A stretch of 64,000 nucleotides of DNA from JAVVHH01 sp965199585 (GTDB lineage: Bacteria; Pseudomonadota; Alphaproteobacteria; Acetobacterales; Acetobacteraceae). How positions within the stretch are numbered: the first letter of the stretch is position 1; the number at the start of each line of letters is the position of its first letter. A program made the translations under genes and the position numbers. The notes under the pieces are model-generated. The model saw only the letters and a list, made by a program, of their open reading frames with translations. It ran no database searches and was not told where the DNA came from. The stretch lies in assembly GCA_965199585.1 (NCBI GenBank), contig CBDASI010000002.1, forward strand, positions 3,518,438 to 3,582,437. The letters are read 5' to 3'. This document shows, piece after piece, positions 24,401-32,699 of this stretch.

Positions 24401-27122
24401 CGAAGTCGCTGGCCTGCAGCATCGAGTTCCACTGGCGGTGGATCAGCCGGACCGTCAACGCCAGGTCCGTCACCGGCTTGCCCTCGCCGTCGAGCGCGAT
24501 CACCTCCGGGTCGATGGCCCCGAGGCTCGGCTGGTAGCGCAGCTGTTTGACGCCGAGCACGAACGGCGGCAGCGCCGTGATGCGCTGCGTGCTGCGGACC
24601 TGCTGATCGTCGTCGCCGGTGACGGTCGCCTCGACCAGGTAGGTCCGCGGCTGCGCGGTCGGCTCGATCGTGGGGTCGAGCGTCAGTTGCGCCGCCCCGC
24701 CGGCATCGGTCTTGGCCTCGCGGTTGAGCACCGGCGTGGTGCGGAAGTCGCCGTCGCCGGAGAAGCGGCTGTCGGAGCTGAACAGGAAGCCGTCGCGGCC
24801 CGGTGGCGTCCAGACGGCCGGGAACTGCGTCACCCGCCAGGTCACCGGCCGCTCCGACAACAGGCCGCCGGCGAAGAAGCGCGCCAACAGATCGACGGAG
24901 AACGGCTTGTCGAGCGGCACGCTGGCCGGCGCGGTCAGCAGCGCCTCGAAGGTCGGTAGGCGGTACGCCTCTTTCTTCACCGTCACGCTGCCGCACGACT
25001 CGCCCTTGGTCGGCTGATACGTGATCGCGTAGTCGCCGGTCGCCTCGGTCTTGGCGTCGAAGCGGACATGGAAGCCGCCGACCTCGTCGAGCGTCGCCGG
25101 CAGGCGCCACTCCTGATCACCCGGCCCAGTGACCAGCACCTCGCCGGCGCCGGTGGCAAACGCCAGCGTGCCGGCCTGGGCGCGGCGGATCATGCCCGCA
25201 ATCAGCACCGGCTCCTCCGGCCGGTAGATCGGGCGCTCGGTGAACACGTGGCACACCAGCTTCGGCTTGGGCTGCCGATCCGCCACCGGCGAGACCACCC
25301 AACCGAGCCAGGGCGCGTCGGCCTTGCTCCAGGCGCCGTTCGCATAGCGTTGCGGGCCGGCGCGGGGGTCGAGCAGCAGGGTATCATCGGCCTTGGTGAC
25401 GACCAACTGACGCAGCACGGCCGCCTCGCCGTCGCGCCCCTTGGCGATCGGCGCCGGCATCGTCCAGAAACCCGCCGCGTCGGTAGTGCCCTGCGCCAGC
25501 GTTCCGAACGCGCCGTCGCGCACGCCCTGCAGCCGGATCTCGGCGCCCGGCACCGGCTGCGCGGTGGCCAGCGACGTCACCGCGAACCGCACCCGGTCGG
25601 CATCCTCGACCGCCGTCAGCACCAGGTCGGTGACCTGCACTCGCGCCCAATGCCGCAGCACGCCATCGACGGTGCGCATGCCGACCAGGTAGGTGCCGGG
25701 CGCGTCGGCGCCGGCGATGCGGGCGAAGGTCGGCTTCAGGTCGAGCCCGAATTTTGCGTCCAATCCGCCCCGCTTGATCGGCAGCGCGAGCAATTCGCTG
25801 GCCGAGGGCGAGCCGAGCGCGCCGATGCGGGCGGCGATCTCGTCGCCGGAGATCGGGTCGAGATCGACATAGTGCGCCGGCTCGTTACCCGGCAGCGGCG
25901 GCGAGCGCGCGTCGTTGGTAGCGATGCCGCCAGCCGGGAACGGCCAGAAATCGCGGGACAGTGGGTCGATCGGCACCACGCGGATGTCGGCACGGTCGTA
26001 GCCATGGCCGCGCACCGGCAGCATCTGCGGGCCGAGTCGCTCGACGATCCCCTGCGTCGCGTCCCAGCCGAGCGCCGGCACCGCCGCGTCGAACCGAACG
26101 CGGCTGCTGACCGCGGTCGCCAGCGCCCGCCCCCGCGCATCGTGCAGCGACCCGGCGGCCACCGCGATCTCGTAGATCACCCCGGACGTGAAATCGGCGC
26201 TCACCCGCAACTCGTTGGTCTCGCCGCTCTCGACGCGCAATCCGTCGACCGGCGGCGTGATACGGATGAGGTCGCGCGCCTGCACCGGGTTGAGCGTCTC
26301 GGGCAGCGCGGTGAATTGCAGCACCGCGCGGCGGCGCTTGGCCGGGCTGTCGGCCGACGGCGTGCAGACGGTCACCCCGTCGGCGCTGGTGTGATCGTAG
26401 CTGTCGCCGCAATAGCTGTCGCTTAGCCGGAACGGCGCGGCGCTGCGCAGCGGCAGGTCGAAGATCGGCTGATCCAACCCGGGCGCGTCGGACAGGCGCA
26501 GATGCAGGGTGGCGACCTGCCCGTCCGCGATCGGCCGGCGCAGCACGACGAGATAGGTCTGCGGGTCCACCCGCGCGCTGCGCTCGACCGCGCGCAGATC
26601 GTAATCCTGCGGCGAGAGCGTCTGCGTCACGCCGCCGCCTTGGGGACGCAGCTCGATGGTGAGCAGCTTGGCCAGCACGGCCATGTCGAGCGGCTGCGGG
26701 AAAGTCAGCGCGATGGTGTCGAGGTCCGCGGTGCCGTTGGGTTCGTCGGCCGGCCCGGTTGCGCTCGGCGGCGTCAGCAGCGGCACCAGCGTCGTTGCCT
26801 TACCGTCGAGCGTCACCGTCTCGCGCTTCAGCGCCTCCCATGGCTCGGCCGGGCGAAACTGCAGCGTGCGCGGCCCGAGCCAGGTCCAGGCGCCGGGCTT
26901 GGCGGGCGCCAGCGTCACGACCCGGCCGGGATCGTTTTCCGGCCCGCCCTGCGCCGGACCGGCGTCGCGGTCGAACAGAACGGTAACCGGGTCCCACCGG
27001 CGCAGGAACCGGTCCGGCAACACCTGCACCCCGTCGGCACGCTGCAGGCGGTCGAGCGGCGGCGGTTGCTGCGCCAAGGCGGGCGCGGCCAACAGGAGCA
27101 TCAGCGCGGCGGCAAGCTTCAT
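21441..27122 (-). CDS. bacterial alpha-2-macroglobulin family protein without thioester Cys
   Basis: A 1893-residue exported protein with a clear signal peptide (AAALMLLLAAPALAQQ). The family forms a chain of macroglobulin (MG) beta domains, a bait region and a thioester domain, and traps foreign proteases in the periplasm. Typical landmarks are HVFTERPIYRPEEPV, LSTDKPRYVPGETATLLV and WMVDQAVLALA. In the thioester domain the usual CxEQ is GGVEQ at residues 1418-1422 (22857-22871), so the reactive Cys is lost, as in the YfaS-type subgroup. The alpha/alpha toroid around it is otherwise present. Its ATG overlaps the upstream gene's stop by four bases. With PbpC downstream, a cell-envelope defence or repair role is expected, but covalent trapping is unlikely. 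Confidence 0.9.
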   Translation of the reverse strand: MKLAAALMLLLAAPALAQQPPPLDRLQRADGVQVLPDRFLRRWDPVTVLFDRDAGPAQGGPENDPGRVVTLAPAKPGAWTWLGPRTLQFRPAEPWEALKRETVTLDGKATTLVPLLTPPSATGPADEPNGTADLDTIALTFPQPLDMAVLAKLLTIELRPQGGGVTQTLSPQDYDLRAVERSARVDPQTYLVVLRRPIADGQVATLHLRLSDAPGLDQPIFDLPLRSAAPFRLSDSYCGDSYDHTSADGVTVCTPSADSPAKRRRAVLQFTALPETLNPVQARDLIRITPPVDGLRVESGETNELRVSADFTSGVIYEIAVAAGSLHDARGRALATAVSSRVRFDAAVPALGWDATQGIVERLGPQMLPVRGHGYDRADIRVVPIDPLSRDFWPFPAGGIATNDARSPPLPGNEPAHYVDLDPISGDEIAARIGALGSPSASELLALPIKRGGLDAKFGLDLKPTFARIAGADAPGTYLVGMRTVDGVLRHWARVQVTDLVLTAVEDADRVRFAVTSLATAQPVPGAEIRLQGVRDGAFGTLAQGTTDAAGFWTMPAPIAKGRDGEAAVLRQLVVTKADDTLLLDPRAGPQRYANGAWSKADAPWLGWVVSPVADRQPKPKLVCHVFTERPIYRPEEPVLIAGMIRRAQAGTLAFATGAGEVLVTGPGDQEWRLPATLDEVGGFHVRFDAKTEATGDYAITYQPTKGESCGSVTVKKEAYRLPTFEALLTAPASVPLDKPFSVDLLARFFAGGLLSERPVTWRVTQFPAVWTPPGRDGFLFSSDSRFSGDGDFRTTPVLNREAKTDAGGAAQLTLDPTIEPTAQPRTYLVEATVTGDDDQQVRSTQRITALPPFVLGVKQLRYQPSLGAIDPEVIALDGEGKPVTDLALTVRLIHRQWNSMLQASDFAQGSAKYQTEVIDDVMAERRVTSAAEPIPVHFGASEAGVYVVEVSAQDRVGRTQTVKVDLFMAGDTPVTWQAPPAQTVTLSTDKPRYVPGETATLLVQSPFQTGRALAVVEEPEGRFRYDWIDIANGFGRYPVPIRKAQTPKLVVHMLLMRGRLPGPINPAAPFDQGKPVTLAATTTIAVSPVENRLQVTFDAPAQARPAQEFDLVLHLADSAGKPVAGEATVWMVDQAVLALAKEAPLDPLPDFLVDRPARMVARDTRNMAFGVIPLAEAPGGDEAGDAGMENISVRKNFTPVPLYVPRVKVGQDGTARIHVKLPDTLTVFMLRAEAVSGPDRFGFGTGQLKVRQPIVAQPSLPRFVRAGDSFTAGLIGRIVEGPGGAGQATISLDNLAVSGPREQAVTWDGQRPARTDFTVTVPEPAAGTDVARVRFLVQRTVDHAGDAVQIDLPIRPDRPIVNRQELLAVGPDGTLTLAPPQDPVRPASFARTVTLSTDPAVTRLITGALSLTRPLVGGVEQRMALARGELALLPFTPLLEAAGLRERMAGDVAATIDAIKRATDSDGLVAFFPGTPGRVWLTATAYRVLVGAGRAGLPVDKPMVDRMAKVLTASLRSDYPHLTSTAELFDRVTALLALADGGTISATDATELARQTPALRTGALADVAQVLARLPPADRQLLPAVLEGLWSRVNLLARDGKPTYGGLVDQPATPVILPSETRSLAQIVSAVARATPSDPRLPVVRAGLLGLAGGDGWGTTNATAAALEALAASWQAPSKPVPAVIALPDRRVTGMLDQAHPLLQARTAAVGPVSVTAPAGTAVLAATAFVPAQPGAEAQADQHGFVLTRTLYKVEPTGPMTKLEPAADGMIHLTVGDVVEEWDELVSDADRPQVALTLPLPAGMEPLNPALATATADASPSAPPTLAPSWAGYGDDAVTAVWLQLPRGTFSLRTRMRATIAGSFTEPPASVAMLYAPGTSGSTGGARVVIAR

Positions 27123-29356
27123 GGCGCATTCCCCTGCGGCTTCATGCCCGCGAGTTCCAGATAATCGTGAACGACGTCCGGCGGCGGACCGTCGCCGCGC
27201 TTAGTGATGCCGACGATGGCGGGCCGCAGCGTGGTGGCCGGCGCATCGGGCGGCACCTGCGCTTCCAGCACGTAATGGCCGGGCTGCAGCGCCACGAGTT
27301 GGGCGATGCCGGTGCCGACGACGCGGCCGGACCCGTCCAGCAGGCGCGCGGTGGCGCGGTCCGGATCGGCGCGCAGGCCGACGCCGATGGTCGCCGGGTG
27401 ATCGAGGCTGAAGCCGAACGCGGCGGCGGCACCGGGCGAGACAATCGTCTCCGGGCCGAGCCCCTCGCCGACGGTGACGATCGGCGCGGCGCGGACGGCG
27501 AGCGAGCCGGTCAGCGCCCCGTCGTGCAGCGGGTAGAAACGCAGCGCCGTCTCGCCCGGCGCGAGCACCCGGTCGAGCTCGGCACCCACCGGATACAGCA
27601 TGGGCTGGTCGACGCCGATCCGCAGCACGACCGGCGCGGTGGTGCTGACATGGACCAGCTTCGGCCCATCCGCCTTCAGCGCGAAGGCGGCGTTGCCGCC
27701 GGACAGCACCGTTCGCGCCGGCAGGGCCAGCGATTGCGGCGGCGCGTCCGGCCATGGCGTGGCGCCGGGCGCCTCGACCCAGAGCGCGAGCGCCCCCGCC
27801 GCATGCTCGACGACGGCCCTGCCCGCGCCGACGAGCGGAAGGTCGCGGCCGGTGGCGATCCCGCCGGCCGCATCGATCAACGTCAGCGTGCCGGGCCCGG
27901 ACAGCCGCAGTCGAGCCCCCTCGCCGCCCCGCACCGCCGTCTCGAACGACCCGGCGGCGCCGAAGAACCGCGTCTGGACCGCGCCAGGGGTCAGCCCGTC
28001 CGCCGGGGCCGGCGCCGTCGACAGCATGATCGGGGCCGCTGCCGCGCCCGGATTGACCAGCAGCACCTCGGTCCAATCGCCGACGGCGCTTCGGCTGGCC
28101 GGAGCATCGCCGGCCCAGAGCGCCTGCCGCGGCGTATGCCATCCCGGCACGGCGCCGGTCCCGGCCGCCAGCACCACGTCGAGCCGCTTGGAGCCCGGCG
28201 GCAGCGTGACCGGCACCGCCCCGCCGGCGGGCACCACGACCTGCAGCGCCGTATTGACGGCGACCGGCGCAGCGACCTGAAGCGCAGCGAGTGTCAGGTC
28301 GACCCGCAGCGCACCTCCCCCACCCTGCAGCGTCACGTCTGGCCCGGTCAGCGCGACGACGCTGCCGGGTGCCCACCCGGTGGCCGGCCCGAAGCTGGGC
28401 TGCCCGGCGCCGGCGCGCGCCAGCCAAAGCCGGGTCGCGCCGCTGGCCGGCAGTTTGACGTCGCCTCCCTCAGGCACTGTGAGCGCGACCGTCTGCCCCG
28501 CCGCCGGCGCAAGCGGCGCCGCTTGCACACCCCCGGCCGGCCCGAGCAGCCATAGGTCTCCCGCGACCGGCAAGACGTCGCCCGTCGCCACCGCAAGCCC
28601 CCGGCCCGCCTGGCTGCCCAACCGCACTCCGTCGGCCGCGTGCACCATGGCCAAGCCGGCCGGCAGCCCGACCCGCGCCACGGCGAGCGGCCCGGCCATC
28701 CCGTCCAGCGCCGCCAGCGTCACGCTGCCCGGCGGCTGCGCCTCGGCCGTCACCGTGCGCGCCACCGCCCGCACCGGTTCGGCCCCGCCATCGACGAGCC
28801 AGGCTCGCGCGCGCCAGGCTGCCGGGTCGGTGTCGCCAGAGGCGGCGACGGCGGGCGTGCGCCCCTGATCGAGCGACACCACCGCCCATCCGGCCCCGTC
28901 CCGCCGCTCCAACGACAGCACCAATTCGGCCGCCGACTGCGCCTGCACCACCAGAAGTTTCCCGCTCGCCAGCGAGGGCAGCGACAACTCATGCACCCCA
29001 CGCCCTGCCAGCGTCGCGACGGCATCTGGCGCAGCGACCGCGTCGAGGCTCGCCGGCAGCGTCAGGCGGATCTCAACCTTGGGCGCCGGCGCGCTGTCGT
29101 CGCTCGCGGCCGGCGCGTCCGCATCGTCGCTCGCTGCCGGCTTGGGCGTCGGGTCGGCGGACTGGCTGGTGACGGTCTGCGCATCCTGCGTGGCATCTTC
29201 ATCGGACGCGGTGGCCGTGCTGTCGGGATCAGCGTCGGCATCAGCCGCGCGGGGTGCATCGCGCTGTCGGTCGCGGACGTCGTCGGCGCGGACGCCGACG
29301 CGAGATCGAGCGTGTAGGCTCCTGCCGGCAACGGTCGCGAGACCGCCACGTTCCAA
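27119..29356 (-). CDS. C-terminal portion of a giant secreted beta-rich protein, out of frame with its N-terminal portion
   Basis: A 745-codon open frame, but only the part downstream of about 29250 looks like protein. The first 35 or so codons, starting at a TTG, overlap the preceding gene in another frame and are Arg-rich. No signal peptide exists. The body is a series of Ala/Gly/Val-rich beta segments (for example LPAGLAMVHAADGVRLG and PGHYVLEAQVPPDAP), similar in style to the preceding open frame, and it ends with a short helix before the alpha-2-macroglobulin start. I read it as the C-terminal part of one gene interrupted at about 29200-29290. No enzymatic motif is visible. It is translationally coupled to the alpha-2-macroglobulin gene (ATGA). 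Confidence 0.6.
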   Translation of the reverse strand: MERGGLATVAGRSLHARSRVGVRADDVRDRQRDAPRAADADADPDSTATASDEDATQDAQTVTSQSADPTPKPAASDDADAPAASDDSAPAPKVEIRLTLPASLDAVAAPDAVATLAGRGVHELSLPSLASGKLLVVQAQSAAELVLSLERRDGAGWAVVSLDQGRTPAVAASGDTDPAAWRARAWLVDGGAEPVRAVARTVTAEAQPPGSVTLAALDGMAGPLAVARVGLPAGLAMVHAADGVRLGSQAGRGLAVATGDVLPVAGDLWLLGPAGGVQAAPLAPAAGQTVALTVPEGGDVKLPASGATRLWLARAGAGQPSFGPATGWAPGSVVALTGPDVTLQGGGGALRVDLTLAALQVAAPVAVNTALQVVVPAGGAVPVTLPPGSKRLDVVLAAGTGAVPGWHTPRQALWAGDAPASRSAVGDWTEVLLVNPGAAAAPIMLSTAPAPADGLTPGAVQTRFFGAAGSFETAVRGGEGARLRLSGPGTLTLIDAAGGIATGRDLPLVGAGRAVVEHAAGALALWVEAPGATPWPDAPPQSLALPARTVLSGGNAAFALKADGPKLVHVSTTAPVVLRIGVDQPMLYPVGAELDRVLAPGETALRFYPLHDGALTGSLAVRAAPIVTVGEGLGPETIVSPGAAAAFGFSLDHPATIGVGLRADPDRATARLLDGSGRVVGTGIAQLVALQPGHYVLEAQVPPDAPATTLRPAIVGITKRGDGPPPDVVHDYLELAGMKPQGNAP

Positions 29357-32300
29357 TCGTCCTCGCGCGGCCCGTAGCGGCCGATCACGTGCCGCTCGGC
29401 ATCGCGCAGCACGGCATGGACGGCAACCGTGCCGAAGCTCGTCAGGCTCACCACCCGCGCGCTCGCGATCGCGAACGGCACCGTCGCCGGCAGCCCGACC
29501 TGCCGCGGCACGTCGGGCTGCAGTTCGATGCTGTCCAGCGCGACGGTGTAGACCGCCCGGTCATTGCGCCCGAGGCTGGTCACATCGAGCTGGTAGGCAC
29601 CCGGCGGCAGCGTGCCCTTCCAACGGCCGACGATGCGCCGCGCCCCACCCGGCCCGCGCAGCGCGCCGACCATCGTGTTGTCGAGGCTGAGCGTCACCGC
29701 CGCCGCGCCATCCAGCGTGAAGCCCCACTGATCCGGCGTTCGTGCCCCTGACTGACTGTCCGGCTCGCGCCAGGTCGCCGACTGCGCGGTCCCGAACGGC
29801 AGCACGTGCGGACCATGTCCCACGATGACGGCCGGCGGCTCGATCGGGCGCAGCCGCACGACGACGTCGCGGGCGGTGGGCGCTGGTTCGATCACCAGTC
29901 GGCCGTGTCCGGCCGCCATCGCCCGCTCGACACCGTCCAGCGGGCCCGGCCGGGTGATCGGCCAACCCTGCGCATCCTCGAGCCGCCCCTGCCAGGGCGT
30001 GCCGAGGCCGAGCACGTCGAACCGCAGCTTGGCCGCCGTCGCGACGTCGATCGGGATCGCCGCGCCGGTGCCGGCCGGCAGGCTGGCGCGGACGGTGCTG
30101 CCCGGCGTGAGCACGGCCGTGGTGAGCAGCGGCGCCGGCGTCGCGGTGAGCCCCGCATGCCCGGCGCTGTCCTCGGCGGTGACCGCGACGCGATACCGGC
30201 CGGCGCGCAGCATGGTCTGCAGCAGCATGTTCTGACCGACACCGTTGGCATCGGCCGTGGCGATCTCCGGCAGGAATGCGGTGCCGAGCCGGCCTGCCGT
30301 GCGCAGACGCCCGGTCGTCTCGATGCGATACAGCCCGCCGGTCGCCACCGACAGGCCGAACGAGGCGCTCTGCTGGTTCGCCAGGTCGAAGAACACCGGC
30401 GTGCCAGCCTGCATGTCGGTCTGTTGGTCCGTCCGCGCCGGTGCCGGGATCGCTGCTGGCGGCGGCACGGTCTGCCGCCAGGCCAGCACCACGGTGCGCG
30501 CATGATCGGCCGGCGGCACCGTGACGATGGTGCCGCCCGCGGCCGGGCGACTGGTATAGGGAACGCGCCCACGACCGATCTCGCTGACCTCGAGCGTGCC
30601 GCCCGGCGTGATCGAGACCGGGATGTCGGTGCTTGCGAGCGCCGCGAGCGTGACGGAGAGCGGGCCCTCCGCCAGCACCACCGGGGCCGGCCGCGCGGAC
30701 AGGCCGATGGTCAGGCCCGGCGCCTCGTTGCCGAGCAAGCGGAACTGCTCGCCGGGCGCGAGTGTCTGCATGCCGAACGGCAGGACCGGGTCGCGCGGCA
30801 GTTTCTCGGCCAGCGGCGGCGCGGCCGTGGGCGCGCCCAACGTGACCTCGACGGCGCCGAATGCACCGGCCTGGGGCGTCAGCGTAAAGGTAAAGTATCC
30901 TTCCGGCAGATTGTCCTGCATCCGGCTCGACTGGACCGGCACGCCGCTACTGCGCAGCGCCACCGGGCCGCCGAGGCCGTGGAACAACAGGGTAGTCGGT
31001 CCGCGCAGGTTGAAGCTGCTGCGCCAGCCAGCCGATGGGCCGATCGCCGGCAGGGTGTCGGCCACGATCCGTGCGGGACGCCCGCTCCCGTCGTCGCGCA
31101 GGAGCATGGTCATCGGCGGCACCGCATCGCCGCCGGCCCCATTGGTCACCGCGGAGAGCCAATAGGTTCCCACCTTGCGCAGGCTCGTCACCGTGCTGCG
31201 CTCGAGCGCGCGCACGGTGAAGCGCTGGCCCTGCGCGGCACGGACTTCCACCGCGCCCGCCGCATCGGGCGCGACCAGCAGGCGGGCGACCGGTTCGCGG
31301 CCGTTATGGACGATCGCTGCGGACTGATCGCCGACCGAAAGCTCGGCCGCCTCGGCCTGCGGCAACTCGAGCGTTAGAAGAGTCGCCGCCGGCGGGCGTC
31401 GATAGACCTCGCTCCCGAACGCGCCAACCTGCCCGCCGGCCCAGCCCGACGCGAGCGCATCGGACACGCCGGCCCGCAGATGGAACGGCTGTCCCGTGTC
31501 GTTGTCGGTCCAGCTCGCCGCGCGGCCGCCATAGGCCACGGCCAGATAGGTGCCGGGCTCGACCTGCCCGATCAACCGGATATCCGTCAGCGAATGACCC
31601 GGCGTCGGCTCGACCGGCATCGTTTGCGGCTGCAGCGCGCTCAGCTCGCGCCCGTCGCGCCACAGCCGGAGATCGGCGAGCGAGCGGCCCGCCGCCTCGA
31701 TCCGCACCGCGCCGGAGGCCGGCACCGACAGCCAGAACGCGCGCTGCTCGCCATCGGCCAGCGTGGCGCTGAGCGGCTCGCCGGGCTGCGGCAAGGCGGC
31801 CGGCGGAGCCGCATCGTGGGCGGGCCGCACCTCGAGCGCGACCGCACCGGACGCGCCCGGCGCCGACATCGCGATCACCTTGTAATCGCCGATGTCCAGC
31901 AACTCGTCGATGCGCCCGTCCTGCGACCCGGCCGCGCCCGCCACGTCGGACGGCCCGGTCAGCATGTCCACGAGCTGCAGCGCCGTACCGCCCGCGCTTT
32001 TGGCCGTGAGCGTGAAGCGGCCCGGGCTGGTCACGTGCAGCAGCGTCTCGCTCTGCGGTGCCGCCGGTAAGCTCGTGTTCTCGAGCGTCGCGGCCGGTTG
32101 CGGGATTGAGGTCGACGGGATGCTGGGCGGCGCGCGCCGGGTTGCCTGGGCCGGGCCTGAGGCTGAGGTGGGTGTCGATGTCGACGCTGGTGTGGGCGTC
32201 GTTGTCGACGCCGGTGTGGGCGTCGTTGTCGACGCCGGTGTGGGCGCCAGGGCTGCGATCCGCGCGGTCAGCTGCGTCTTAAGACATGCGTTGATCGCCG

Positions 32301-32586
32301 TCGCAGGCAGGGCGCACGCCGCGTCGCGCTGCTTGAGCCAGCGGAGCTGCTCCTGCCGCAGCGCCTCCCGCTGCGCCGGCGTGCCGGATAGGGCGTTGTT
32401 ATAGGCCTGGGCCGCCGACCGGTCGAGCACGATCAGTCCAGGATCGGCACAGATCGCGCGCTCGGTCGGCGAGCGTGCCTTGCTGCAGTCGATGCCGGGC
32501 ATCGCGCCCTGCGCCGAAGCGTCGCCGGAATGAAAGCTCGCCGCGACGAGCAGCGCACATACCGACCAAGTCCGAATCCCGAGCAT
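29062..32586 (-). CDS. LprI-like N-terminal domain plus large beta-repeat secreted protein, frameshifted at its 3' end
   Basis: A 1174-codon frame with a signal peptide (VCALLVAASFHSGDASA). Residues 28-112 resemble the LprI/DUF1311 domain: IDCSKARSPTERAICADP, then LRQEQLRWLKQRDAACA and paired Cys. A Thr/Pro-rich linker of tandem octapeptides (about residues 113-150) follows, then roughly 900 residues of beta-sandwich-like repeats with recurring PGxYxxxV strands. The last 80 or so residues turn abruptly to Arg/Pro-rich, non-protein-like sequence from around 29250, where the next frame takes over. A single base added there would join the two frames into one protein of about 1820 residues. The role is unknown; its place upstream of the alpha-2-macroglobulin and pbpC suggests a periplasmic partner of that system. 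Confidence 0.65.
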   Translation of the reverse strand: MLGIRTWSVCALLVAASFHSGDASAQGAMPGIDCSKARSPTERAICADPGLIVLDRSAAQAYNNALSGTPAQREALRQEQLRWLKQRDAACALPATAINACLKTQLTARIAALAPTPASTTTPTPASTTTPTPASTSTPTSASGPAQATRRAPPSIPSTSIPQPAATLENTSLPAAPQSETLLHVTSPGRFTLTAKSAGGTALQLVDMLTGPSDVAGAAGSQDGRIDELLDIGDYKVIAMSAPGASGAVALEVRPAHDAAPPAALPQPGEPLSATLADGEQRAFWLSVPASGAVRIEAAGRSLADLRLWRDGRELSALQPQTMPVEPTPGHSLTDIRLIGQVEPGTYLAVAYGGRAASWTDNDTGQPFHLRAGVSDALASGWAGGQVGAFGSEVYRRPPAATLLTLELPQAEAAELSVGDQSAAIVHNGREPVARLLVAPDAAGAVEVRAAQGQRFTVRALERSTVTSLRKVGTYWLSAVTNGAGGDAVPPMTMLLRDDGSGRPARIVADTLPAIGPSAGWRSSFNLRGPTTLLFHGLGGPVALRSSGVPVQSSRMQDNLPEGYFTFTLTPQAGAFGAVEVTLGAPTAAPPLAEKLPRDPVLPFGMQTLAPGEQFRLLGNEAPGLTIGLSARPAPVVLAEGPLSVTLAALASTDIPVSITPGGTLEVSEIGRGRVPYTSRPAAGGTIVTVPPADHARTVVLAWRQTVPPPAAIPAPARTDQQTDMQAGTPVFFDLANQQSASFGLSVATGGLYRIETTGRLRTAGRLGTAFLPEIATADANGVGQNMLLQTMLRAGRYRVAVTAEDSAGHAGLTATPAPLLTTAVLTPGSTVRASLPAGTGAAIPIDVATAAKLRFDVLGLGTPWQGRLEDAQGWPITRPGPLDGVERAMAAGHGRLVIEPAPTARDVVVRLRPIEPPAVIVGHGPHVLPFGTAQSATWREPDSQSGARTPDQWGFTLDGAAAVTLSLDNTMVGALRGPGGARRIVGRWKGTLPPGAYQLDVTSLGRNDRAVYTVALDSIELQPDVPRQVGLPATVPFAIASARVVSLTSFGTVAVHAVLRDAERHVIGRYGPREDDWNVAVSRPLPAGAYTLDLASASAPTTSATDSAMHPARLMPTLIPTARPPRPMKMPRRMRRPSPASPPTRRPSRQRATMRTRRPRATTARRRPRLRSA
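32168..32248 (-). repeat. 24-base in-frame tandem repeat encoding a Thr/Pro linker
   Basis: Two exact 24-base copies (32189-32212 and 32213-32236), a half copy after them and a degenerate copy before. On the minus strand they encode PTPASTTT-like octapeptides between the LprI-like domain and the beta-rich body. Such repeats are prone to length variation between strains. Confidence 0.8.
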
Positions 32587-32699
32587 CGAGCAGCCTATTC
32601 TTCGAGGCGATCATCTCACGTTGGGCTCGTTGCCGAAACCCTCCTAAGCCGGTGTCGGCTCTTAAGCTCCTGTTTACCGGTCGCCGTTAGGATGACCGC
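32587..32699. promoter_or_regulatory. divergent intergenic region carrying the probable Pel operon promoter
   Basis: These 113 bases separate the minus-strand LprI-like gene from the first gene of the plus-strand Pel locus, so both promoters should lie here. TTAGGA at 32689-32694 is a plausible ribosome binding site for ATG 32700. I could not identify a convincing -35/-10 pair or a regulator site by eye. Confidence 0.4.

Noticed and set aside
23091..24959. A 622-codon plus-strand frame opposite the alpha-2-macroglobulin gene
   Set aside because: Composition is typical of an antisense frame and the opposite strand has clear family motifs.
29062..29250. The C-terminal Arg/Pro-rich tail of the LprI-like frame as a real DNA-binding tail
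   Set aside because: It coincides with the point where another frame becomes protein-like, so out-of-frame reading explains it better.
32168..32248. Possible CRISPR-like array
   Set aside because: Tandem 24-base units have no spacers and lie in frame within a gene.
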